This document shows positions 1-28,329 of a DNA stretch of 64,000 nt, piece after piece. Origin of the DNA: Protonemura montana (taxonomy: Eukaryota > Arthropoda > Insecta > Plecoptera > Nemouridae); contig OX387602.1 in NCBI GenBank assembly GCA_947568835.1, forward strand, positions 16,729,021-16,793,020. The letters run 5' to 3'. The stretch's first letter is position 1. Each line of letters opens with the position of its first letter. The translations under genes and the position numbers were made by a program. The notes under the pieces were generated by a model. That model did no database searches. It was not told where the DNA came from and was given only the letters and a program-made list of their open reading frames with translations.

Positions 1-3000
1 AAATGCGGGTGTTTTATCAGCAGCTATACCGTGTCGATGAGCAGGATCCTCGAGTTGAGTCTGTTAATCGATACGAAAATCATTTGATCCTAAGAAATTC
101 CCTTTCCGGTCTCTAGTGGAAACATTGTTAAGTGGCTACCATTGTGTTTTATAGAAAACGAGGGATGTTCCGAGTCATCACTGCTCGGCTCTGAAGGGTT
201 TAATGATTGCAACATTAACATAACGACCGCCTCACAAATCTGGCTTGCATTAACGGCCGCCATGCACACATTTCGGATCATTATTACGTCTTTATTCCGC
301 ATCTTTAACAGCGTGGTTTAGCACATAAATGCTTGAACGATCTCGCGGGCCGCCGACAACTTTTCTCTCCCAAGTCTATGCTCTCATCTCATCTTGTCGA
401 ATCTCATAGCGAAGGGAAGATTATATTGATCTAGACTCTCTTAGCCCGTAGCCATGGAACCAGATGAGAACGTAGGGTAGCAACCCCCTCCTCACAACCT
501 CCAGCTACCTTGCCCAATGTCTTAATGCACTACCTACACGGTTTTATTTACTCGATTAGTTCGGTACTCCACTCTAATAACCAACTTATTCGAGTGGATG
601 GATATCCATCTTAATTGGCTGAACGGTGTCCTCGGAAAATACACCAGAAAATTGAGAAAAAACATTTCCCTCGCCGTGAGGTTGTTATATGGTACATAAC
701 GCGCGTCGTGTATGTATAGGTATATATACCTTTATACATTTTATCTATGGCAGAATTTCGTCAGGGAAACTTCCTCGTATATAGGCTTCCGTTTTCCAAA
801 GGTCTCACAATATTTAACTTTTGTGTTGAAAATCATTTTCTTTTCAATGCACTATAATGGGGCTAGAAATAAGAATTCTTAGAAAATAAGAAACTCATTG
901 ACCGGTGACGATCTTGTCTGAAGAACTCCTGATCATTATGCTTTCTTGTGTACCCATAAATACACCTGCTACAAAAGTGTCTATTTGACTGGACCAACCA
1001 GGAGGCAAGCAACGGCGCTGGCAGTGCTGTTACCGTAGAGCCATTGAATCCTGTGCTAATATGGCAAGCCTAACACTGGAAAATGCAGCCTACTGCTGCC
1101 TACAGCTTTCCTGGCCATACCTAGCGGGCCTGGAAATCTCATATTTTATGAATGCAAGCCTGCCCGATGCGTACATCTGACTGTAGATGGCAAAGTAAAT
1201 TTACATGTCTGAATTACATGAATTAGTATCTGACATATGACAGTAATCTAGCATAAATGATGCGGTGGCAAACTTTGTCCGCATTCTGCAGGAAGGGGCG
1301 AGGGAGTTAGTACATGTGCAAGGCATGGCCATGTTCACCTGGAGATGTACCTGTTTACTTGTGCATTGCATCAACAAAATACGCGGGTACTCACGCTCTC
1401 ACAAAATGTACGAAGCTGAATGTGAGACCACGTTATGTTCTGCATGAAACTCACTAAACAGTAAAAACCAGTTTCTGCACAATTTATTCGAAAATAAGGT
1501 AGAGTGATTTAATCTACATTCCTAATTCAACCTTACATCTGCACTTGTACCATCCACATTTTCAATAATCTTATATCCCATCATCAAAATCTGCAGAAAA
1601 GGAAAAACTAATTTGATTTAAACGAATTTGAATGAGTGTTCCAGGTAGTAGTGCTCTCTGCGCAACTGCAGACAGGAAAATACTCGAGCGAACTCGTTTA
1701 TTTAAGTCAGAGTTCGTTCAATTTCTTTCCCACGAACAGTTTTCTGACGTTATATGTATTCAATATCGCGACATTCGAATCAATTTTGCAGCTTTTACGT
1801 AAAATGTCTTCCAAACTGAACTTGAATACGAGTGCCGAGAAGATCCAAGACTTCACACTGGCTTGTATATTTCGCAGACACATCCATTGATTTTGAAACA
1901 TGCCTTTCTTTGGTCACATAAAATGTACGACAGTGCGTCTTTGGTGCTTCTCTTAAACCATCACAGTAGTACGTATATTTGCTTTTTCCAACCCATAAAA
2001 AAAGTTACTCGTGTTTGTGGGCAATATTTCAGCAAATAAAAGTTATTATTGTTTGATCATCTGTTCAGGCATCCGTCAACACAGTAAACTATACATCTAC
2101 CGAAACGTATTTCGATACTTTTCGTGACAAATCCAGCCCAACCTATCCCAAAGCACGCGGAGAGCGAACAGGCCGTCACCTGCACCTCCCGGCGAACGCA
2201 TCATAGGTCGCTTGGCCGTGGTGAGTCGCTGAGCACGGGCGAAGGCGATGTTTACGCTGCGACCCAACTCCCAACTCCCAACTGCTGGGGAATGGCAATA
2301 GGGTTGAGTATGGGCTTGCTCCTGGTAGAGCGAGCGGCACAGGCAGCAAGCAGCGGGCAACGGGCCTGGATCAATTCCCGCTGTCGTCAAGGCAACGGAT
2401 CCAGCAGCTTCCCTACCCCTACCGACTACCCCTAACCTTACCCACCTACTCCATACACCTCCCACCATGCCCGCCCGACCCATCCCACCCTGTTCCCGCG
2501 TCGCCCCCCCCCCCCCCCCAGCCCACCGCTCACGAACGACGCATCCCGCGCCTGCTCCTGCCGGGCCGCCGAGCTGGTAGCTCCGCGGCCGCACCGCAAA
2601 CACTATAAACGATTGAAACCACTATGATTTCATCATTGATTTCATTCATTGTTGGTTCATTAGTTTCAGGTTAATTGCAACTATCTGTGGCTTGCGATGG
2701 AGAAAAGGGTGATGATGACGGCTGAAACCAAATGGATGGACAGGTTTTCATATCAAGGGCATTGGAATGACATTGGGCACGTGTGCTTACGTGTGATTCA
2801 ACCCAAATTCAGTGTCAGGGGTGATGTAGGCTGTAGCGGTAGTGCGTGGGGTCTTAGGGTTCGCGTGGATACCGTACGGTCCGTGTAGGATGTAACAAAT
2901 TATATTATTTCAAATTGGAACTTATTACCATTGCCTATCGTTTTCTTGGTATGTTTTTTTTTACCGAAACACTGTCTGGCTCTTGATCTGATGGAAATAA

Positions 3001-4133
3001 ACATTTTGAATCGAACTTTCATGTTGCATTTAGAAAATTGAAGTGGCCAGCTAAGAATCAGACGTCCGAGGCTGCGGGTTGTCGCGTCAAGTGGCTACCT
3101 CAGGTTTCAAGAAGGTGGCGTCGTCTAATGCTGTGTCCTGCCACGTCAAGAGATTACTGTGCAGCAACCCGAGATCGACGGAGGAAGGACGCTTAGCGTC
3201 ACGCGTCGTAATACGACTATTAAATTGCGCACAATTCATCAGAGCATTTATCAATCACTGACACTCTGTACCCAACAGAGGGTCAAGTTTCATGAGTCAA
3301 CACATCCTGTACGCTGAGTCTAATAGGCCAGGCAGATAGAACATCTACTGTTTTATAATGGTTCCTTCTTTTCTTTCTACGCACCGGCAAAAAAATGTGG
3401 GCTACCATATTTTTTTGGAGAACTCTAAAAGCGTATGGTTTCACCTGTACCGTGGCCCCCAATCGTAGGGACGTCCGTTAAAATTTGACGGGCGATGCTA
3501 GCTCGAGTCTATTGACCAAAACTCCCACTCACTTTATAAAGCTGTGACCTCTGCGAAGATTATACCCGTGCTCTGAAGCCAATAGGTCACAAGGCATCGT
3601 ACGACTGAAAAGTTGTAGCTACTTTGCGGAAAACTGAACGCGATTTTATTATTGCCGAGACAAAACTGAACCCCTCATTATATTCACATGTAGAAGACAG
3701 ACTCTGAATTTCCTATGCTATTCTATTCTATTCTATGCCATTCTACTGCTGCTCCTCTCATTTTATGTATTCTGACGTTTTCTATAACAAACCTTACTTA
3801 CTCTGTAATGTATTGTTCCTAAAATAAAATATATTTAATTATTATTATTATTATATTGTTGACACAAACAGCGGCGGTATCGAAGCAAATAGGCTTCTTA
3901 AAGAACATAAATGTTAACATTAACATTAACATTAACATTTAAGCCATACTCAGACCCACCTTCCACAAGAAAGTACCCATCCAACCTGCAACCTACTTTA
4001 TAAAGCACCGGCAAATTGATTTGCAACAAAACGAACCCCATTACAGATGACTATATTGTATCATATTATTGTGTTGTGTAACTGGATTACTGTGGCGTTT
4101 ATCATATCGTGAAATGGTCGTTGTTGTCCGTAG
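1..4133. other. Non-coding sequence upstream of the first recognised ALK exon
   Basis: No exon of a recognisable protein could be read on either strand. In particular I looked for the missing 5' part of the ALK gene (signal peptide and first half of MAM1, ending in a phase-1 GT donor) and did not find it. The stretch holds a GC-rich block at about 2110-2600 with a C16 run, a (TTCTA) tract at 3721-3735 and a (TTAACA)4 tract at 3914-3937. It is probably the 3' part of a long intron of the ALK gene. Open frames in the GC-rich block overlap on both strands and look like composition artefacts. Confidence 0.6.
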
Positions 4134-17424
<13,291 letters not shown>

Positions 17425-17475
17425 TTGACGAACGGACTACGGGTCAGCAACATACACAGAGTATTCTTATACATA

Positions 17476-17481
17476 AATAAA
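17476..17481 (+). terminator. Polyadenylation signal AATAAA of the ALK gene
   Basis: A canonical AATAAA 52 bp after the stop codon. A second AATAAA lies at 17658-17663, and a GT-rich stretch occupies about 17566-17600. The 3' UTR is therefore either very short or about 200-250 nt long. Confidence 0.6.
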
Positions 17482-20400
17482 TCATTTTTAACTGCTGCGG
17501 CGACTGCTGAATGAGGCTGAAATGGAAAAGTAAAATTGTATATATATTAAAATATTTAATTTAATGTTATTGGATTGTGGGAGAGGTTGGTAGTTGGACA
17601 GAGTTTGTACCGTGGAAATTTCCTATGATGAGAAATTGATCAATCAGTATATTGAGGAATAAAAAAATACAAAAGAGCTTAAAGTAAACTATTTTTTTGA
17701 TGTTTTGAGAAAGTCCATAAACGTCTCTGTTTGGAGAGAAGAACTTTTATAGGCATCACATGTGTGTCGCAAAGACATCAACATTGAATATGCCAATGGA
17801 TTTGCATCCCCTGTAAAACTGAGAAATCTGAACGATACATAGATGATATATTGAGCATATAAAGCATATTATATTGTAACATTGGGAGGTATAGATATAT
17901 GATATCTACATAATATAATATAGATGAGTAAAAATTATGTGTAAAATTACTGTTTTCCCATAAAAAATGACCTCGTGTACGTTAATGTGATTGGTTCATG
18001 AGATTTGTACACGCATTTCTTTGTCTGTTGCCGACAGACTGCTAGATCCAGCTAAATGAGATGTACAATTAGTAAAATAATATATAAAAAGTGTGTACTA
18101 GTTGCTATTGAAACATTCGTATTATGTGTTACATTGCCTATGACGTGCATACCCACAATAATTTATGTTACATTGAAGGAAAAAATTAAAATTGATTTTC
18201 ATCCCACTCAATATCCGAGTTTAATTAAATCCTCCCTCGAGAAATGATACTTATTCCAGTGATGAATCTGAATGCTGCAAAACCAGTTAGTCTAGACTGC
18301 AACTGCAATTATTTCTAGAACAACAAACACACATCCATCTTGCAAGCAGGAATATGACTGCATTCTCCTCCATTGTCTTTCTATTTTTTTTAGATTTGCG
18401 TTTTATTTTAATTAAGACTACCTTTCAATAGAGAGTATTGCGCTATTATAAGTATATGCTGGAAATAAACGTGATCTGAAGTAGCCGTAGATTTGAATAA
18501 AAAACTCCTTGGGGAACAGGATTTCAACGCGTTTTGTTTCATTATCAGTGGTTGGGTATTATGTTCTGTTTGCCGAGAATAATAAAAATTCGCTGTGATT
18601 TTCTTCAACAGGTAATATCTTTCCCGCCATTGCAATTGTACCAAGAAGGTCTATCTAATCCTGCATTTGAAGGTATCTTATAGAACCGAGCATGAAGGTA
18701 TCCCAAATTTGTTACTGTTCGAATTTTTCGTTCCATCAGTCTCAAGGTCTTACCCAAACTGTCGAACCCCTTCCTCAATGTAAATACATTTTGGTGTCAG
18801 TCGCTATTCCTATTTGGTCCCTGATCATTACGATGAACCCAGTTGCCTGTGAATTAATCGCGTTTATTCGCGAGGCGGGCGTGTAGTGACCAGAGTCTGT
18901 GTGTCATTGGTATGTTGTGACTTTGTTAGCTTCAGATTTGTGCCGCAAAAACAGCATCTCGCGTTTAATTAATTGAAGGACGTCCATCAGTGCCTAAGTC
19001 CCGAGAGTCACTGCGGCCATCCGCAAAATAATAGAACCTTTAATAATAATCACATGCAAACTGGTTCTTTGAGAAAAAGAAAAATGGAAGGAGCAAGATC
19101 CTGTGACACAAGCACACTTAAGAAGGTGGGTCCCGACGTAATTTACTGTGTGGAAAAGCTAATGGTGGGAAAGACAGAGCCGCTCGCTCGCTTGCCGGCG
19201 ACCGAGTGTTGTGTGCTTCCACCGCTTCTACCCTAGCTGGCTGGGTCATTGCCAATAATGCAAATCTCTCCTAGACCATCTATAGTGAGAAATATATTAT
19301 AATATTATCGTACTCACAAACTGGTGTAGGTACCCACCACTACACTATGTGGTTATTGGTGTGCTGATATTATGCATTACAGCTCGCTCGCTATGTAGGT
19401 TGTCGAGCCATGTGCTAACATCGCGTGTATGCTTTTATTTTCTACGTTAATTCTTGTTCTTCCTTTGCCGCCAAGATAACGAGAGTTTATCTTTTGCCTT
19501 CATAATACTTTATTTGGTCGCAAATTACATCTCAACAGGAGGTTCGTAAATTCGTAGTTCGTGCCCTGCAACACATCCACCTAGTTAGTTTTTATTTTAT
19601 ATGTAAATTGAAACTACAATTTTAATTTTTTGTTTTCGAAGAGACTTATTTGTTATCTTAAGTTCGTAACCGAATCCGCTCGTGAGAACAAAGATAGAAA
19701 TCTACTTTTGGCTACCAAACAATCAAATCAAAGTCAGCAAGCAACCAGTTTCGCATGCGATGCGAACCCTGTTGAAAAGTAACGAGGTTCTGGAAAGCTT
19801 CACCGGATTGCTACACACTGAAAATCTGCTCGGCAATCGGCATGCAATGAATTGAATCGAATTTAGTCGTCTAATTATGGGTTCTGTGGGCGAACGATTC
19901 GCCGATTCCAACCGACGACATGAACCTACGAGCATAACAAAAAATACGAATTATTGATCGAGGCTATAAAGAATTAATTTTGTGATTGCGGTTGTTTTTT
20001 TGTGTGTCCAAGCTAAATGTAATATTGAAAAGTCAGTGAAATCCAGTTTACTTTAATGTTATGCAAAAATCAGCGCAAAGGTTTTAAAACTTGTTTGCGA
20101 GTTTACCTGCTGCTCGGGTGTCCGACATATAGCAACACAGTAGCTGGATTGCCTAATGAATGCTTTTTGATTGCTTGAGTAATTAACCCCAGGTCTGTTC
20201 ACACACAGATTATAAGAAGATGGTATAATTTAAATTTAATATTTCCTTAGAGGTTAGTTTACATATTTTTTTCGTCTTCTCTATGCTCTTGAACAAACTC
20301 CGGAGAAGTGCTATTAGAAACACTTGCAGACAAAAGTGAAATCACATAGGTTAGGTATCACGTCAAGTTCATGGGTGGAATAACATAATGAGACTTAAAA

Positions 20401-23400
20401 AATGTGCTCCCTAATGGCAGGGCCCGGAGGTCTTTGTTCACGAAAAGATTTAATTTGATTACATTTTCTTTTATAAACGAAGGCATTTCAAAGATCCGGA
20501 GACACTCCGGCCACTAACTAGGAATTCGTATTCCTCCCAACCAAACTCCCAACTATCGCTACTTGATAAATTGGTTTGGAATGGCCAGTTCTGAAATCAC
20601 GGCTGCTAATCAAGACGAGCCAGTGCTGATATGCGCCGTGGGATTTATTGACCCCCAATTCAGATTGAAAGACAGATTCTGCACTCCGCAGTCATAATCG
20701 AGAGCATTTTTTGTTTGCCGAAGACTGGTCCATGCCGCTCTTGGCCCGGTGTAATTAGTTTCTTATTCTGATGGGTGATGATTAACGTACGCTCTCCCGT
20801 CTGTAAGAATCGACAGGACAGTTTGGCAGCACGGAAGGCCAACTAGTCTGCATGTGTCTGCCACTAGATGGATCGTGGACACCGTGAACACCAGAGCAAG
20901 AACCTCGACGAAACCATTTTTATTAACGATATGGGCTATATATATTCTTGGAGAAGCGAGCATCATGAGGATGGCTGTGAATGGATCTTGATGATGAGAA
21001 AGCATTGTTCAATGGCGACCACTCTTTCCCACTTTTTTCTTTAATATTCCTAGATATTATGGTGCAATCATAAATAAATAATGTGGGTAAGCTTTTATTC
21101 TCGTTTATTATCTATTTATATTCGCAGTGAAGTAATTATGGCATGTTGAGAGCTGAGACTAACGACCTGGGTTGAACAACTTGAGCAGAAAATTGATGCG
21201 TGTTGCGAACGCACAAGATGTAGCCGAAATCCTTTCATACACACCTTCACTTGTAAATATAATGTGATATTACATCTTTTCATCGTTATCCGCTGGTCTG
21301 TTTTCTCCCCTATTCAAATTTCAACAAAGGACAACACAACACCTTGTAGCCAGGCACTATACGCGCCTAGCACTGCAGCTAATATGGCCGTAGAACGTTG
21401 TTGCCTACCACTTAGGAAAAACGGACGGCTCATTTTTCAACGCAGAGGAAAATACGAACGAGGATCACAATGCAAAATTAAAATGACATCGAACAATGTA
21501 TTGAATAGCCGATACCTGTGTTTCGTCCTGCAAATAGCCTCTAGCAGTCATACATTTTCCGTTTCCTTGCTCGGTATCAAAATTGCTAAGAGCTCAATTA
21601 CCTTTTTTCCATATCTCGACGCATGTGATTCGAATATCTTTTTCTAATGAATTACTTTTGAGAAAATAATTGGGCCTTCTCGAGAAAATTATTATAACAT
21701 TTAACCGAGCTTATGGGGTCCACATCAACTGAAAATATTTACATATAAAAATAATAAATCGCTAGCAGAAACGCTATAAAAATTGCGCCGCGCGACACAC
21801 GATAATTAACGTGCGTTGTTGCGGATCCACGATAGCGAGACGAACAACTTACCTCGTGAATATAAAAAAGGTCTCTTAAAGGAACATAAGGGGCATTTTG
21901 GGAATGGAGATGCCATGCATCGATCCGACATTACTTGGAGGCCCTGCCCCAGCTCGGCAGATTTTGACTTGATTATATGGCATTTGACTTTGAAGTTGCC
22001 CGGGAATAAAACATTCCCCGTATAGCCGAGTTTTATACGATGTTTGCTTGAAAGTGTAATAATGCGTGAGATACTTCGGAAGCACGGCTCTATAAGGGTT
22101 CAATGCGATAAGAGATCTGAGCATTTCACGATTCCATGTTTGTGAATACGATTTCTTACAACTCAATCGGCGGATTTTTATGTGTACGTATATTGTGTAT
22201 GATCCTCGAAGTAGATTCCTGCCTGATGTCGTCGGAGTTTAGACGAGGCAATAAACATCTTTTAGAAGCCATTAGCTTATTAAAAGACGAAACGAAGACT
22301 GTTATACGACATAATATTAAAATACCTGAAAATATAGCGCCCGGGCGTTAAAAAAGGACAACGGCTTAACTATTTCACTTTAAACTTCGAATCATGCTTA
22401 ATTATCTGTAACTCATTTATTTTTTAGGCATGGATTAAGGCTATTTTATCTGTGTAATTAGGTCCATTAACTCCGCTGAAAAAAAAATCGATTTATATGA
22501 AGACACATCTTTATAGAGGAGCATAATTATGTTCTCGGAAGTCAAAATATAGCAAAGGTTCATTATTTTTTCCATCTGAAGACAATTGTTTGGTGGAGGT
22601 GTAGATGTGGAGGCTGACTTTCAATGAGTGCTTTTAGATTGAGGCTGCGATTTCAAACATGCTCTGCATTCAGCCTAGACTAAAAAGTCCAATCACGTAA
22701 TAATCATGACGCTGCCAATCAATCAGATCCAGTGGGCCTTTTACAGCCCTGAGAACGCATTGAAATGAACGAGTAATTTTCTTTTCCTCTGCAAGGAGCA
22801 CGTTGATAAATAGGTTAATATATCATTGTTAAATTTGCTAATTAAAGTTTGGTAAGTGATCAATGATGGAATACTTACTGACCGTAATATGGGATAGGCG
22901 TAATTATTACTATACACGAGTATTGCAATTTTCTGGTGGACAGTAAAAGTGATCTTATTAAGTTTTTAATATGATTCTACTACAAGAACTAGCCGCCGCT
23001 TTGCTAGCGTACGGCAAAGATTTACTTACCACTTGTCAAAGTATTCGGACTCGACTCCAAGCCACGCCGCCGAAGACATTTGCATGTTCCCAACCAATAT
23101 TCCAAGCCATAATTAGCTCACGAGAACAGTGCACGTAGTCGAACCACTCTACAAACTTTCAAACTTCCAAAGCAATTACATTTGGGATTGGATTGCTTCG
23201 TCTGGTTTCCTTCAAACTATCGTAAACTTCAAATTACTCACCTCTATCGAAACTGTATCATCGACATGCTAAACTTAAACAATACACCCCTAGTCGTTGT
23301 TTTGTGCTGCCGTAAATTGTTCACATTTATAAATTATGACCAGTGAGTGGACTGAAAGAGTGCTTGCGTTTTTCTCCTATTTAAATGTCTGATAGCATAT

Positions 23401-26400
23401 GGATGTATTTTTATTGAAGAGACACCCGGGTACCATTTTGGTGTTTCGAGTAAGGCACAAAGCGGCCCCTCCGCGGCCTGCAGATTGCCGTAGACAGCAC
23501 GATCAGGACCTCGGTGCATCGTGGAGCGTGGCCCTGGCTTCTGCCGCGTGGCACACGGCACTTCGTGGCCTCTGCTAGAGTTGCTCTGGCGAGATGGCAT
23601 TGCCCACGAGAGCAAACGTGAACGGGTCAGCAGCTAGCCTGATAGCTTTACCCTCTGGCTTTATTGTAATAAAAAATAAAAAATCATCTCCTCTGGTTTT
23701 CTCATCTTCTCTCTGTCTGTTGGCGTACGTAGCCACGCGTAACTGGCAAACCGGTTGGACGAGATCTCTCGTTATAAAAAGAGATAGAAACCAAGAAAAA
23801 AAACATACTCCTTCCACTTGTTTCTTTACTTTATTTCCCTTTCTCGCAACGAGTGTCTGCTTGCTGTGATGAAGAACTAAAAAGGTAGGAGAATAAGACG
23901 GTACAGCTACGCGAAGACGTTTTACCCCTCCCGCCCAAGCTATCTCAATGCTAACAATGAATTACTTTCGGAGTCGCGATGCTGGTCGCGTGTACCTACG
24001 TTCGATCGGAAGCTTTCGGTGGGATCATTAACAACAAAACTTTTGCTGCAGATTGTTGAATACGTTTTGCATTTGGCTTCGAATCAAACGACGAGTGTAG
24101 AGGTTCATGAATTCCAAATGAACCGATATGTTATTACCCAGGCAATAGGCGACTTAATTTTGACTCTCATTTGCACAAATCTACAGCGCGGCTGCGGCCA
24201 CGTGGTCGGAGCTGATCGATGTGTTTTGCTCAATTCGTAACCGCGATTGGAATTGTGGAAACTCTACTCAAAACTCAATTGTCGTCGAGATGCACACACA
24301 AATGAATGATTTTACCTCCACAGATCCTTATAATCCGCACGAACTTTCTTAATCATAACCAGAAGAATGGAAATGTACTGGAACGAATCTCGCCAAGCAT
24401 TATTACAAAAATTCAAACCCATTTCGTCGTAGTTTATTACAACACACAAAACTAACGCGCTTCAGAGCTTTTTTTTTTTAGAGAAAGACTGAGAAAAAAG
24501 GAGGACGTCTCCAATTTTCACGGAGTTTGTCACGTCTTGATTATTTTGTTGATAACGCCTACGCCTTGCAAAAAAAACTGTCGGGGGAACGTCCTGGCGA
24601 AAAGCAAAGGAGAGATGAGCCAAGTGTAGCGTTATCCGGTTCTGCATAGACTTGACATCAGTCTCGCCATGTCCGAGCGCTCGTATCTGTGATCCCAATC
24701 AGACTAGATTTCATGAAATTAATCTTGCACATTGATTTTCAAGCGTGCACGCTGTACTCTCGAACAGAGAAGTGCATAGTCAGCAGGCGGGCCAAATCGT
24801 GAAGGCTAAACCTTATTCGGACACGTTGTTAAACTTTAACCACCTTTAACTCTGTAAAACTGGAAAAAAAACTTTCGAAAAATCAGGCTTTTCTGGTTAC
24901 GACCTAAAAGATTGATAGGCCCAGTAAATGGTTATTACCATCCTTTGGTGTTGTAATTATCGTCAATTTCGTGTGTGCATAAACTGCTCGTAAACAATAC
25001 ACATGTTTGGTTAAGCCTTCGTGGATGCATACGTTGGGTGCAACTACAGAACGCAGGTGTTTGCTATTTTACCCTCCACCTATGCATGACTTGAATTTAC
25101 AATCAAACTCCAAATGCATTACTTACATGACTTGGTCTACTGATGGCAGATAATCTTGATGCGCTGTCTGCAAGAAAAACAGAAGCTAGAGCGTCTGCTG
25201 ATGCCGAAACGCCAAGCAAACTTTAATTAAATGCATATCAAATTTTTTCCATCGAACGTTGAAATTGCTATTCTTTTTACGAACAAACTAAGCAAACTGC
25301 AGTCAGTTAGCAGAAGACAGGAGACAGAAGAGAGACAGGATAAGACAAGATGAGAATGGAAGAATGAGAACTGCGATGAGGAAAGGCAACGCGTACCGTG
25401 GGGCATGGACGACATGAGAAACCGTCGCTAATCAAATTTGAAGACGCTCAAAAATGTTGGTTGTACTTTGTGATCTTGGTTGAAGATGCGACGCTTTGTA
25501 ACAATTTGCCACCTCGAGAACTAATTTATGTTCTCTCTTTATTTTCGCCTCCATCGTGCGGGGCTGAGATCAGTGCTCGATAAGTCGCTTGAAACTGTGA
25601 TAGACTCACGGGGGACCACGCAGCTACGAGATCTAAGAAACATGTTCTTATTAACCGCCTATTCATAATCGCCAAGTTGGTCAGGCAACACCACGTCCAA
25701 TCTACATATATGTTTATTACGGATATTGAAAATCGATAACCGGTCATTTTGAGTGGGTGGCGTGCACTGTTATTTATCAACAGTGAAAACTCCCGGTCAC
25801 AGTATGAACATTGTAGCGTGTTTATACATGATGACAGCAAAGTGTTAGTCATGTCCACGTGGTAACTGGCAATTTGTTGACCCCTTGAATAAAACACTGA
25901 GCGGCTATACAACAGCGAACGGTTGTGGCATAAGGTCATGTCTGCATCGACGACGGGGGGGCGTGATTTGACCATCTCATGAACGGGAGGGCAAACAGAT
26001 GCCGTGGTGTCGATGGAGCTGCCTCCTCACAGTTGCTTGCCATGACCATTACGTCGATACAGAAGAGAAGTCACGCTGAAAACCGCGAATCTCATCTGTC
26101 TAACACAGAAAACGAAAAATCGCTATCATTTACATAGCCATAGACACAGTCGGTTTCGGATTCCCGATCATGGACAAGAGCATGAATTATCATGTCAGAA
26201 TCGACGATTTGTATTCCTACTAAACAAGGGCAAATTATTCGATCCCTATACTTTCGGTGGCTACATAAAAAGGTGGTGTGCTGAGGTGCATAATAAGAAG
26301 TATATATAACGATTATGTGTTGAATAATTGGTTCGGTCAAAATTATTTTTCGAATACTTTTATCATCTACAGATATACTCACACCAATTAGAGCATTTTG

Positions 26401-26497
26401 CCACGGCAGACGTTTTTATATGGGAGTCTCGTCTGGCACCCTATACAACCTGAGGACACAATTCACTTATAATAATTGCAGTGCAATTCCAAGACGA

Positions 26498-26538
26498 CAC
26501 TAACTGCACTGCACTAACTGCACTGCACTAACTGCACT
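26498..26538 (+). repeat. Minisatellite, 14-bp unit x about 3
   Basis: Nearly three perfect head-to-tail copies of CACTAACTGCACTG. It is short, and no function can be read from it. Confidence 0.9.
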
Positions 26539-27049
26539 TGTACACCAGAAGTGCCCCGGTCATGCGAGTTAACAGCAAAAATAATTATATGAGAACTAAT
26601 TAATAAAGTCAGCTCCCCGTGGCTGCAGCCATGCGTGTCGCAAAAGGATTTTTGTTACGTGTCAGTCAGGAAATTGACAATTTTAAGAGCGCGGTATACC
26701 TGAATGGACAACAACAGCTAGACGTTGCGATATTGAAAATATGGCGGAACAAGTTTACCTACATTTTTATGACATTTTTAATAACATGTCAAAATTAGAC
26801 CTGTTTTCCTTCGCAAGCGTGCGAACCGGAGTGTTTACACCTTCGGGCATCCATCCTCTTTTATGCGGTCGATAATGGATTTTAGCTCCTCTGGAGAAGA
26901 AACTATAATGAATATTGGCTCCGAAAGGGCATTCACTTACAAAAAAGCCAGCCAATTATCTATGAAAACTGGTTGTAAACTTGTATGGAAGTTATATAGG
27001 ATGGAATCTCCTATATATGAAAGTTAATTGGTAGGGTCTATCTTTTTTA

Positions 27050-27480
27050 CAGCGGCTATAAGGTAGCTCCTGGCTGGTAAGGCGGCCCCAGCCCCAGGAC
27101 CCGGGTGCCTTGGACACTGTCCGAACTTTAAGCGTCGCCATAGGTAAGGCTTCACGTTTCGAGCAGGCCGGCCGCGGCCGCTTGAGATGCTCGGCAGCAT
27201 CTCGGTGTCCCGTCCCATGCACAGACACACGTATGTCCCATCTCGTTAGGCGCTGGCGGTGATCCTAAGTGAAGACGAGGCAGGCTTGCCCACCCGCCCG
27301 CCGACTGGCGTGACCCGTGCGGTACACGAGGGGCCAGGCACGCGCCCACAGGGTCACTTTGCCCACTTCGGACACTGGGCTGGGGTTCACTCGAGACGCG
27401 GCGTGGGTGGACGCGCGCCAAGCTGGGCGGGGGGCAGCCGCAAGTGACCGCCTCGCTGCCTCGCTGGCATGGCTCTACCG
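27050..27480. other. GC- and CpG-rich island
   Basis: A block much richer in G+C and CpG than its surroundings, with NotI- and FseI-like sites around 27167-27180. Open frames on both strands overlap, as expected from composition alone. It could be an unmethylated regulatory island or an upstream promoter of the gene starting near 29.9 kb; this is inference. Confidence 0.4.
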
Positions 27481-28329
27481 TTGTTTATTGTCGCTGCAAA
27501 TAATACTAATTTCGTGACATTGTCTGCTTTCATCAACGTCTTGGGTGCCATTCCGCGTTGTTTGCCGTCTAAGTTGTGTTCTCCGCACCGACTTTCTACA
27601 CGACTCACGAGCTTGTTGACAAGAATATGCCGGTCGTTTCGGGTGCATGAGATATTGGTCTTTGTTGCACTTGTAGTTCTTTGTAGCTTTACTGAAACCA
27701 TAAATAAAGCGCTTGTATTGTACAAACCGCTTGAAAAAATCAAATTATTAGTATTTTGAAGCCGTAACCAGCTCAGAAAGTGTGATAAGTGGCTAGGCTC
27801 TGGCTATCCCATTGCCAGCCGGTGTATGGATATTGGACATACCTGGGCTAGCGATTGCAAGGCTCCCGCATACCGGCCGAGCCAGGATCACGGCTAGCCA
27901 GTTCACTCCTCGCATCACCTCGTGCGCCTTTGTGCATGCTATTAAACTAAGCCTGCTGCTGTTCATTCAAACTAGTTTAATTTTTTACTTGCAGCTAAAG
28001 ATCGAGCTTTCCTTTGTGGACTCTAGTAGTTTTCAGATAAATATACCTATAAGTTGCGTAGCGTACGACCTATAACAAAGGGGAGTTAAGGAATATAAGG
28101 ACTTCTGCACGGTAGCTTGTCAATTGTCTTCCTCGCGACTCCGTTCATGCTTTGAATCTAACTTTGACAAGGAAACCGGTCAGGGACGTTGTCTTTGAAA
28201 CCAAATTCATATTCCTTAATCCCGTCGTTAGGTTTCCATGAGTTATCTCCCATTCTGATTGAGCCGTATATAATCAAGCAGCTCCCATGTCTGCTTGTAA
28301 AGATCTACGTGGCTCCGGCTCCCGTAAAT

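Noticed and set aside
2097..2603. 168-codon minus-strand open frame and an overlapping 103-codon plus-strand frame in a GC-rich block
   Set aside because: Frames open on both strands at once, driven by G+C richness and a C16 run (translated as a Gly run). No domain, start context or splice support.
19054..19125. 24-codon frame (starts MQTGSLRKRKME) ending at a GTGGGT donor-like site
   Set aside because: Poor start context, no downstream partner exon and no recognised family. Kept only as a note in the intergenic entry.
25526..25975. 149-codon minus-strand frame
   Set aside because: Composition looks random, no domain or splice context, and no conserved motif.
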